Source: Protea cynaroides (lineage: Eukaryota > Streptophyta > Magnoliopsida > Proteales > Proteaceae). Taken from it: a stretch of DNA of 64,000 bases. Shown piece after piece: positions 45,860 to 55,611 of this stretch (positions within the stretch are counted from its first letter, which is position 1; every line of letters begins with the position of its first letter). The stretch covers positions 43,699,016-43,763,015 of the forward strand of contig CM053269.1 of the NCBI GenBank assembly GCA_028583415.1, read 5' to 3'. The notes under the pieces were generated by a model that searched no databases, was not told the DNA's origin, and was given only the letters and a program-made list of their open reading frames with translations. The translations under genes were made by a program, and so were the position numbers.

Positions 45860-47801
45860 CTTTTCCTATTTCAATTATGAATTAAATTACTTGAATTTTA
45901 CCACATAATTTATCTATTGCCATTCAAAATTTGTGCATATATTATGTATGATATCATCGAAGTATAGATTGATTTTTGATCTAATCCAACATCCTCATCA
46001 TATCTAAAGATAGGGGCATCAATCTGAAGCCGCAATTAAAAACCATATCGGACTTGAACGATCAAAATCCAAAACTTATTTCTCATTCTAAAATGTATTA
46101 TGTGTCATCGTCGGATTTTGGTCGGATTCTTGATTAGGACACCTATCACAGAAAGATGACCAACGATCGAGTTGGGCGGATTGAATAACCCAGGGACCAC
46201 TCTGATGCCCACTCTGATGCCTCAGTTAACTTAAGGACGATAAGCAGATGAACTCAGGTATGAAAAAGTTGAGTTCAAGATAGAGAAGGGTTAGGTAGTA
46301 AATTCAGTATAGCATAAGCTTGATAGCAAAAGTTTGGTCCATTTACCTTTGCGGTACGATATTTATTGAGCATAGAGTGACTTTGGAACGCCTCTTTGCG
46401 GTTGCACGGATCTCAGGGCTCCATCCAAAATCCCAGGGAGCCATTGTAGTGAACTGGGAGTCCATGTGCATTCTTCCCCCGAAACAAGGGGGTCGTGACG
46501 GTGCAGACATGATCTATTGCCGTCTGATGTAGGTCCAATGGTCAGATTGATTGTAACCGCCTTCAGACTCATTTGTTGCGTGATAGTGCATGTCTGAATC
46601 TCTTCCAGGGAAACGACACGTGGAGGTAACTTCCTGATAATGGGTTACTTGATCGGTTATCCCAATGTACTGAATTTCCACACGTGGATAACTGTTTGTG
46701 GGCACAGGATTGTGCGTGGTCTAGTATCTAAGATGGAGACATGCGTCCGCTTGTGTATTGGATCTGCGAGATGCCACGTGTTCCTCTTTGATTTGTTCCA
46801 TTTTGTATGGTCTTACATTGTAGCTACCAAATAATATTTTATTTATTTTATTTATTTTTTATCAAAATTTATTTTCAAAAATGTTTTTTGATAATTAAGT
46901 GAAAAATAAAAATGATACCAAAGAGAGCCTTTTATGTTTTAGATTGTAACTGGCTGAACTGATATTGTAACTGGCTGAACTGATAAACTAGTTAGGTACT
47001 AAGATTATCGAGCTTTATATATGGATGTTCAAGTTTTCATTCACTATTCACCCTCTTGGGCCTAATGTTTTGGTTGAATCGGACCGTCTCATTATTAATG
47101 GGTATTGGATCTAAGGTTAATTTGGAACCGATTAGTTAATCTGAATGGTTATGGTCCTGGTCTAAAAAATAGGTGGAATTAATTAAACCCTGTCCTGATT
47201 AACTGGAATTGTTTCCATTGACAACCCTATGTAAAGATTAACCCTTTAATTTTTTTTAAGATGGCTAACTTTGTTTATAGATTGACAATGTTATATCAAC
47301 TTATATTCTATATTCCATCATTTGATAGGAAGATGCTATAATATGGTGGTTTATCCCCTAGTGGTCAGTTCAGTTTAAGTCTGACACTATCTTCATGTTT
47401 TATATTAAGAACATAATCATGTTCTCATGATTATTTGAATTGTATATTAGGAATTTTAATCAGACATTTCATTGACATTGGTTTACTATATAGAACTATC
47501 CTCTTTTGACAAAAGTTACACAGATTACCCTTGAAACAATGTTTTATAACAGTATAGTCTACACCGTTAGGTGTTGGACGTTAAAAACTAACATGAGAGA
47601 TTCCTAAATATTTTAAGACAATAATACCTTTAATCAATGTAAAATTACATAAATATCTTTTAGGGTAAAAATTATTCCTCTGTTCATTGTTGCTTCTTCT
47701 CCAACAAAACCCGTGAACAAAGATGACTACGATAGCTTGTTGTGAGCCACATGTAAGAGAGAGAAAGAGAGCACATCCTGTCTTGTTCTCCTTCAACTTG
47801 T
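45860..47801. other. intergenic; unidentified GC-richer block and a 21-bp duplication
   Basis: 46320-46800 is less AT-rich than its surroundings and has overlapping open frames on both strands, but no family resemblance. 46943-46984 is a perfect 21-bp tandem duplication (ATTGTAACTGGCTGAACTGA plus T). 47050-47230 has degenerate phrases ending TTGACAACCCTATG, similar to the ends of the 15034-15523 repeat. Confidence 0.45.
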
Positions 47802-47810
47802 TCTTTCTTT

Positions 47811-47959
47811 GGATAAAAATCCTCTCCTGTGGCAGGAGGTTCCTGTGGCTGATCCAAGGGCTGGGGATCAGTCGGCCCGCCTACCAATACATGGGGAGGT
47901 GGGCCGGCTGAAATCCCGCCCTTGGCAGGCGGCAGGTCGGCGGGAGAGGATTTCTACAC
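47811..47959. mobile_element. foldback Mutator-like element 3 (149 bp)
   Basis: Left tip GGATAAAAATCCTCTCCTGT; right tip, reverse complemented, GTGTAGAAATCCTCTCCCGC. The arms are about 65 bp, GC-rich, meeting near ACCAATACATGGGGAGG, with several mismatches. It is flanked by a perfect 9-bp duplication TCTTTCTTT (47802-47810 and 47960-47968). It shares terminal signature and TSD length with elements 1 and 2. Confidence 0.8.
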
Positions 47960-47968
47960 TCTTTCTTT

Positions 47969-48966
47969 TGTGGGGTTTCGAAAATGGCGCAAGCTCATCT
48001 GTCGCACTTAAAAGTGCGACACAACATGTTGTACCTGGCCGATGGATGACACATGGATGTTTATGCATCCAACGTCTTAAAATGAAAAAACAAAACTTTT
48101 TATAATGCGTAAAAAGCATGGAAGATAGCCATAACTCTTCCCCAAATCCGTCTTCTTCGACAAACCAAACCGTTTCTGTTTTTTCTTCTTTGCTTTCATA
48201 TGTTAATGGATGCGAGTATGCGAGGAAAACCATAGAAAATAAAAAAAAATGCAACATTACAATAGAGGAGAAGATTTAGGAGATAACATCGGATGGGGAT
48301 CTAGTCACTGTCGCTACTGCTATGGCCGTCATGCTTTTTGCAGTGTTCACCTTCGTTGCCCTCATGAGTCTCCCCTCCATGGATCTTGTCCATGACCCCC
48401 CCCCCATCCTTCTCCAGGTTCTTGGTGCTGATCCTCGCCGGGGTGCTTGTTCTAGTCTTCTTCCTTGTTCCTTCCCATGTGAAGGGCGCCCTCGATCTTT
48501 TCCATGATTCCTGCCATTCTCACTAACAACAAAGATAAACTCACGCTCTCTCCTTTCTCAGCTTTCTGGTTTCAAAAAAATTATGTGCTAATGGAGTTCT
48601 GATCTTCAGTGAAAACTAAGCTTCCTCGATCTTGTCCTTTTTTTTACTTCTTGGGAGCAATCGACAATCCAAATCAATCAGTTGTTGCGGCGGTAGCAGT
48701 AGCCGCTGTTGCTCCGGAAAAAATGTTGTAGTAGTTTTTTGAAATTAGGGGAGAATAAAGAAAATGAATGTGAGGTTTTCCGACGTTGCCAGAGCGAGAT
48801 AAAGAGAAATGGCAACGATTACAACACCATTTCTTTCTTAAAAACAGGAAATCTTTTTTACTTTTGATTGTAAAAATCTCCATTTCAATGCTGTAAAAGA
48901 GTTCCCTCTCTCGTTATTCTCTCTGTTTATCTCTTTGGATGTTTGGAACTTCATCTACGAGCTATG
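47969..48966. other. unrecognised, with gene-like codon texture in places
   Basis: 48320-48510 reads in one frame as a hydrophobic, signal-anchor-like segment (LVLILAGVLVLVFFLVPSHV) but is interrupted and unrecognised. It may be another decayed gene piece next to the two identified below. Confidence 0.35.
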
Positions 48967-49111
48967 ATGGGTCGTAGAGACGGACCTGATGAGAAACTAT
49001 GGACAGTCGATGCGCAGACTGAGAATCGTTGTCGCCATTGCCTTTGGAATCCTTATCGGATGCGTCTGTGCCTTCTTGTTTCCCCATGGAATTTTCAGCT
49101 CCGATCTCTGA
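48967..49111 (+). pseudogene. RRA-like glycosyltransferase N-terminus, frameshifted fragment
   Basis: Begins MGRRDGPDE. After a frameshift near 48992 it continues NYGQSMRRLR, then VVAIAFGILIGCVCAFLFP and HGIFSSDL before TGA (49109-49111). The pattern of a short basic start, a single signal-anchor helix with GILIGCVCAFLFP and a following HGxF resembles the first exon of RRA-type (GT77 family) arabinosyltransferases, which modify extensin in the Golgi. No catalytic region is present downstream. The assignment rests on recall of this N-terminal signature and is tentative. Confidence 0.4.
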
Positions 49112-49439
49112 ATTCAAGGTCATCGAGCTAGAATCGTCACTCTTAAAGTACCTACGGCGTTGTTCCCCAAGAAACAAACACAATTCATGATCTCCTCATA
49201 TCCATAACTTAAGTGGTTTTAGGGATTTGATTTGTTGTTGAGAACCACCCTCTCAATGGTTTAGACAGTAATGTTCATCCTTCCCAGTGCAGGATGTAAA
49301 TTGTTCTATCTTTGGAAGGTCACAAAAGAAATCCACCATCATAGCTGCCGCTGCCTCCGCGACGCTTCCACCTCCGTCACCATCAATTGATTGGGACGAT
49401 CAACATGATCTTAGGAATAGAATACATTGATCAGAATCT

Positions 49440-49800
49440 TGAGATGAATTAATAATGGATTCTGTAGTTGTGTTAGCGAATAACGAACTCAATGGTCGCC
49501 TTCCCTCCAGTTTCGCCAAAATGGTAGGGACTCTGGATGAAATTAATCTCATGAATATTGGTCTATCTGGGTGTTCGCCCCAAGACGGTGAGAGATTATC
49601 TTTAACGGTTTACGAAGTTAGATTTAACAACCTAATAGGCCGTTGCCGGAGACGATGGGCGGGATGAAGAACTTGGAACAATTACACGTGACTCTCACAA
49701 CAAGTTTTCTAGTATTCCGGCGAGTATATGCTCTTTGGCGAGGTTACTGAACTTCACATACTCGTATAATTACTTCAACGGAGAGCCACCTGTTAAGGCC
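49440..49800 (+). pseudogene. LRX / At4g06744-type leucine-rich-repeat fragment
   Basis: Reads SVVVLANNELNGRLPSSFA, KMVGTLDEINLMNIGLSGC, then VYEVRFNNLIGR, with missing residues and a stop near 49667. It goes on in other frames (GMKNLEQL-like, then FSSIPASICSLARL-like and YSYNYFNGEPPV). This is the usual C-terminal LRR series of leucine-rich-repeat extensins and related cell-wall LRR proteins. At least two frame changes; N-terminal LRRs and signal peptide not found. Confidence 0.7.
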
Positions 49801-51870
49801 ATATTTTGTCTTCTGGTGATTAAAAGACACGTGTCCTTAGGTGTCAACATACTGAGCACTGGCGCACGTCCTGGTTAGCTCAACTTGTCCTCCCGTGCGA
49901 GATGGCGTTTATCATTATTACCAAGTCGCGTTTCGTCGGTTCGTCACCTAAATAATAGGACATCGAGCCCGCCCACTTGGTTCCTCATCGCATGTGTTTA
50001 TAACAACTTGTCTGCCTGTGACTATGGTAAGGCGCGCATATGTAGCTCTTTAACTGTTCTTGAGATGATTACGTTGGCGATTATGAATATTAGTGATCAC
50101 AAGCGACATGGCATTAAGATTGGTCGTTGGATCTCTATCATACGGTATCGTGAGAATGTCACACACGCTCCTGGCAGTTAAACGGTTAAGCTAGAAGTTT
50201 ACTGTGAACTTGATGCGTGTCGAGCGCAACCAAAAATAAACTACCTATAATGAATAGTAATGATAAGTAAAGGTCGATTCACATAGACTAGTTAATCAAA
50301 TTGTGTACTTACCAAGAAAAAGGGGGGTTTTCTTCTGCAATTTAATTGACAAGAAAATTAAGTAACAAAAATTCAATGGAATATGATGTCAATTCAAGAA
50401 AATTTACTCACGGCTGTAAATTGATCACTGACCTCATATATATTATTCTCTATTCAAATATTTAACCAAGGATTATCAAAAAGCCTAACAATCCTTACCT
50501 TTCCTAATTTCATTAATTTGAGCCCAGCACATAATTTAATTTTTATCAATAAATCAATTGGTATTAACCAATCCTCATGAATTTACTGATAGCATTACAC
50601 TCTCGGAGGGAGTTAAAGATGAACAACAATCTAACAAGCGTCAGATTATTTAATTCATTCTATGTTTCTTTTAAGCAAGTAATAAAAACTTGGATCATAA
50701 TTGTTCTGCTCAATTGCTACTTTTTCTGAACACCATAACAATTACGGATTATGGATTCAGATTAACAATAAACCACATAACTCAATCAATTAATAGGTCT
50801 CTTAATAAACTGAATCATACAGTCATTAACTTGAAAAAAAAACAAAAAAAACACAGATATTTGAATAGAAGAATAATTAAAATTAAGAACAAAGTCTCAT
50901 AATTTTACTAACCGGATTGAATTCCCCTTGAATCGACTAAAAAACTTTGCTAGACATGATAGAAAAGAAAGACAAAAGAAATAAAACTATCTTCTCAATA
51001 ATTCTTGGATGCTCTATTACGTAGCCTTTACATTGCTTAAATAGTCAGAGTAAAGAAGATTAAAACTGGTATGTCTAGAATTGACAACTTTATTACATGG
51101 AAATAAAGATTAAACAAAATCATCTTGCCTAGATTAGATAGAGAATCATTCCATCATTAACCAAATGCCATCTCTAGATTTGTCAATTTTTGTAATATTC
51201 CATAGAGGTATATATTCTCCTCAAGATTTCTGACAATCAATCAAATCCTTCCAATAGTAAACCTTCTATGTGTGGTAATCTTTCTTCTTTGGTTTCAATT
51301 CAAATCAGCTTTCCAGATCTGATTTTTGGATCACGTTTGATTTCTAGAATTCTTTCCACATTAAAAACCTGCATGAAATTCAAAAGGTCATTATTAAGAA
51401 TATTAGATTTTTTTTTTATTTTAAACATAAATCACCAATACTTTCCACCAATGTCTTATATATAAGGAATCATCACAAATGAGTACCATAAGACATATAA
51501 TATGTTAAATAAACTAAATATAAGGGAAATAAATATATAAAATTATGAATCCATCAGAACTCTCTCTCAATCTATATAAGACGGTAATCGAGCAAGAGGT
51601 AAAACCATTTTGACACAATTGAGCTCTTGATTAACAGCCATCTACATCATTCTTGAATTCTGTTCATCCCCACACTCTCCTGGCTAACCATTCTAGTATA
51701 GCTTTGAACTGTTTGCTCTATTACTGACTTTACTATCGGAGCAGACACCGGGAAACTGGTCCCGGTTCCATTAACCTCTTGTCTTTGTTTCTTAGAATAC
51801 AAACGAGCAGATTCAGTTTTCAACAGCAACACCACCCTCCTGTCTCAAGTTTCTTTACTAGGGGTAAGGG

Positions 51871-51872
<2 letters not shown>
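49801..51872. other. intergenic, nothing firmly recognised
   Basis: 49800-50200 is relatively rich in CG dinucleotides. It is followed by AT-rich DNA starting GTGTCGAGCGCAACCAAAAA with AAAGGTCGATTCACATAGAC, wording that I associate with a dispersed plant repeat but cannot assign. No gene. Confidence 0.4.

Positions 51873-51914
<42 letters not shown>
51873..51914. repeat. (GA)n microsatellite
   Basis: Twenty-one GA units after a G-rich run. Confidence 0.95.
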
Positions 51915-51916
<2 letters not shown>

Positions 51917-52149
51917 AAAGAGAGCTCCATGAAGAAGTCTACGTGCGTTTACCACTTGGCTAAGCAAAAAAGGGGGAGACTAGCTAATGTAAACTTCATA
52001 AATCTCTCTATGGCTTTATAAGCAAGCCTCACGGAATTTATTTGAAATAGTAACTTGCTCACTCAAAGCTTTTGAATACCGTCGATCATAGGCAAAATAT
52101 TCCCTCTTCATCAAGGCAACTGCTTCGTCATACACTGCTATTTTAGCAT

Positions 52150-53455
52150 ATGGAGATGATATCCTCGTCGCCATGTTCCATCAACACCTTGATATCATTT
52201 CTACAACATCGGTTCCATCTCAAGGATTTAGGCACTTTAAAGTATTTCTTCGACATTGAAATCGCCTGCTAGTCAATCGGCCTCTTCCTCAATCAGCAGA
52301 AGTATACTTTGCATCATAGTTCACACGGTCGGCTGAAATTTTGGATTTTGGCCGAAACATTTGGGTTTTTACCAAAACTAAAATGAACCATGATGTTGGT
52401 ACGGTTTATACATAAAATTGGTCCGATTTCATGATTTCAGTCAGATATCGGTTGAATTTCATGTTTCGACCGAAATTTGATTCAAACCAGTTTGAACAAA
52501 ATACAAAGTTACAAACCAAATTCGAATTTAATAGCTTCTTTAGACGATCCAGAAATCGATTCAACAACAAGAAACTTCAAGAAACTCAGATCATTAACTA
52601 AGAACCAGAAATTGATGCAACAGGGCAACGAGAGATCCTCTCGACAACAAGAGCAGAGAAGGAGATCTAAAACAGAACAGATCTGAAGAAGAATAGTAAA
52701 CTATAACAAATCTGAAGAAGAAACAGATCTGAGCAAGAAACCAGATCTGAAAACAAACGAAGAAATGTGTTGAAAAGAACAGTAGAACAATTAGACGGAT
52801 CGCATGGTAAAATGCAGAGAAGGGCCAGATATGAAGATGAAAAAGAAGATTTGAGTAGAAAGAAGATCTGAATCAAGAAATTAGATCTGAACAAGAAATC
52901 ACCGAGTAGTGAGCCAGCAAAACAGTAGAACAAGGAATGAACCGAGGAGAATCATCAATGTGATTCACTGAAAGAGAGTGACGAACAGTAGGTAGTCGAA
53001 CCGACCACATCCGAAACTAGGTTTTTGTTAAATATACGACAGGATATACATTCCGTCAAGCCCTGACCACATCCGAAATTATATATTTTTTTTACCATGT
53101 TTTGCCAAAATTCCGGTCGAAACCATTGAAATTTCAGTTTCTGGCCTGGCTGAAACTAGGCACGAAACTGAAATTACTATCCTTGCTTTGGATATTCTAA
53201 TGAAGCTGGCATCCTTGAGGCCGGCCAAGCCTACCTCATTCCCGATGGAATAGCAATCCCAATTTGACAATGAAACAGGCACCCTAACTCAATAATCCTT
53301 CACATACCGCTAACTGGTTGGATGCCTTGTCTACCTCCCAATCACACGCCTTGACATCACATACTTTGTCAACATCCTCATCCAGTTCATGCATCAACCC
53401 CACCAGTCGCACCTCGATGCCGCTATGTGGATTCTCCGTCATCTGAAATCATCTC
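52150..53455 (+). pseudogene. copia reverse-transcriptase fragment, split by an insertion
   Basis: Plus-strand pieces of the Ty1/copia RT domain. The first contains AYGDDILVAMFHQHLDII, a decayed YVDD catalytic box, then LKDLGTLKYFFDIEIAC and GLFLNQQKYT, to 52311. The second resumes at 53186 (LDILMKLASLRPAKPTSF, then NETGTLTQ) and runs to RLDITYFVNILIQFMHQPHQ and LDAAMWILRHLK, ending near 53455. Joining the outer ends restores the family's usual order, so 52312-53185 is inserted DNA. No other part of this copy is present in this orientation. Confidence 0.8.
52312..53185. mobile_element. 874-bp non-autonomous hAT-like element inside copia RT
   Basis: Boundaries come from the interrupted RT frame. 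Left end CATCATAGTTCACACGG; right end, reverse complemented, CAAGGATAGTAATTTCAG. They match only imperfectly (shared ATAGT). CTTTG is repeated on both sides (52307-52311, 53186-53190); the neighbouring bases match partly, which could be a decayed 8-bp duplication. Both subterminal regions are full of GTTTCG/CGAAA motifs as in the hAT elements at 1-4432. The middle (52560-52900) is A/G-rich with repeated AGATCTGAAGAAG-like phrases and no transposase. Confidence 0.65.
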
Positions 53456-53815
53456 TTAGAACCAAAGTCAAGCTTATGGTGGTCAAAGGGGCGGAGAAAG
53501 AGAGAGCATATAGAGCGAAGATGGGTATAGTCAGGGAGAGAGCCAAATAGAGCTTCTCAAAGGGTGATCTGCGTGTGAGCACTAGAGTTGGTATACGATT
53601 TATAAGAAAAACAGTGATGAGAAACACATCACTCCAATAGCTAAGGGGCATGGAGGCTTGAGCGAACAATGTGAGGCCAATCTCAATGACATATATGTGT
53701 TTGCGCTCACCAAAGTCATTCTGCCCTTGAGTATGGGGACGAAATGTCCAATGGGCAATGCCATGAGAAGAAAACAATCGAGACACCCTCAGTAATCAAA
53801 CTAAGTCAAAATTTC
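53439..53815 (-). pseudogene. copia integrase fragment, opposite orientation
   Basis: Minus-strand frame SRLFSSHGIAHWTFRPHTQG, then QNDFGERKHIYVIEIGLTLF and FLINRIPTLVLTRRSPFEKL, the C-terminal half of the Ty1/copia integrase core. The family's Q-N-G-x-x-E-R-K-H motif is changed to QNDFGERKH, which keeps the catalytic Glu context. Further residues toward 53439 are decayed. It abuts the plus-strand RT fragment tail to tail, so the two come from different insertions or an inversion. Confidence 0.85.
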
Positions 53816-55360
53816 AGTCTACTTCAAGCATAACATTTGAATATGAGGCTTGGGGTTCATTATCAACTAGGTTTCCATTGGATCTGTACATGGATCCAAT
53901 CCAGAATTCCGGATTATTTTAGTTTTGGATATGACTGATACCGTTTTTAATACCTAGATTTAGAACTATGCTCTCCCACACCAAGCAATGGGTGGTTCAG
54001 TTGGTAAAAGACCAACACAAAGAAAAGAAAAAGCAAGCGGGGATTCAAGGATTAAGAACAGAGTGTGCTGTACCAAGTACCAACTATAAGGATTTTGATC
54101 ACTAAATCCTTTTTCTATCCAAACAAAGCTCATTAAGATATCTGCTCAAGGTTTTAAAACTCCGAGTTGGTTACTGGATCAGTCTCCATCGACCTTGAGT
54201 CAAATCGTCCTGAAATGGACTAGGGATTTGTCTCTGCTCGGTCCAACTAGTATAATACATAAAATTGATCCCAATCGATTTAAAGTCTAAGTCAACTGAT
54301 TAGCCAATTCCAATCCCAAATTTTAAAACCGGACAGACGATTAGAAAGGACACCCACCACCTAACGGTGAATGCATATTCTGGAATCTGCTAGGCCTGCC
54401 CTTACCCTCTTTTATCTGAACGACCGTGCACAAACCATGTTGAATCTCTCCCCCATGGATCGGATGATGGCGCACCTAGTTTCTTTTTTCTCAGTAAGAC
54501 TTATTGTTTAAGGTATTAAATCTAGGTATCGAACACGGTATCGATAAATCCAGAGCTGATCAATCTGGATTGAATTGATGTATAAACCGAGAAATTGATA
54601 TATGATCAATATAATAGAAGATAATATTATAAAACAATATAATATAAGATAATATTATAAAAAGATTCAATCCGAACGGATTACTTGAACCATGCGCCTA
54701 CACTGTTATCTCTAGGTGGAGATAGAAATTTTATAAAAACAAAGGGATAAAAAAATATTGATGGTTATATTTGTCTTTTTAACAGTGAAGAGTCTATCTC
54801 AAAGCAATACTGGGGGTGTCCAAATCACAGACTTGGTTTTTCTACAGCCGGTGCAGGCTCCTGCAACCGTTTTCGGATCATTAAGAGCTCATCTACAGGT
54901 GCATTAATGCAATCCAATAGTTCAGATGAAGCTGCAGGGCTGCAGACGATCCAAGCCCCCAAATCACGGCCGTTAATTAGGATATAGGTTGTCACCATGG
55001 TTTAAGGAAAAAGTTATTCTCTTGTCGTTCAGTTCATCAGTCATCCATCGAATGTGTTGGTCCGATGGGCAATTGGCACGGCCAGGCAACAGGAGAGGAT
55101 CCCGAAAGTATGAGTATTGGTTTAGCTGATCTAACGATTCATATAGATTTTGAACCTGATCGATTCTGATTGAATACTTGATTCAATGCTCTTATTATTA
55201 TTATTATTATATATAATATCAGTGACATGTCAGTTTCCTATTAAATCAGTATACCGTTTTGATCCGGATGGATTTTGGACATCACGAATACAATGTCCGA
55301 TACCTGGATTTCCACGCTTGACTTAGTCACCCATCACTGAGGTCTCCAAACCCAAAGGGC
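53816..55360. other. intergenic, with 'GATAC'-type repeats and a possible fourth foldback
   Basis: GGTATCGAACACGGTATCG (54525) and related phrases near 55240-55310 resemble the repeat at 17600-17830. 55010-55108 starts near TTATTCTCTTGTCG and ends ACAGGAGAGGATCCCG, a weak inverted repeat with the ATCCTCTCC tip of the foldback family. A (TTA)n patch lies at 55190-55210. No gene. Confidence 0.4.
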
Positions 55361-55611
55361 AATGAGCTTTACGGAGAGTGGTAAACACCGTAAACTTCAA
55401 TTTCCAGTTTCCCATTTTATTCCTTCCAACCCAAACACCATTACGGCATTACCTCTTGTGCCTCTTTATTCCTTCTTTAGGTTTGGTCGTCTTTTTTATC
55501 TGGCCATCGCCCTCTCTCAAAGGCCCCAGAATCTCAATTCATCTATATCGCAAAAACCCCAGATTTCGGCCAGATCTGAATAGACCCAGCTGAGCAAAAC
55601 TATTATCCTCA

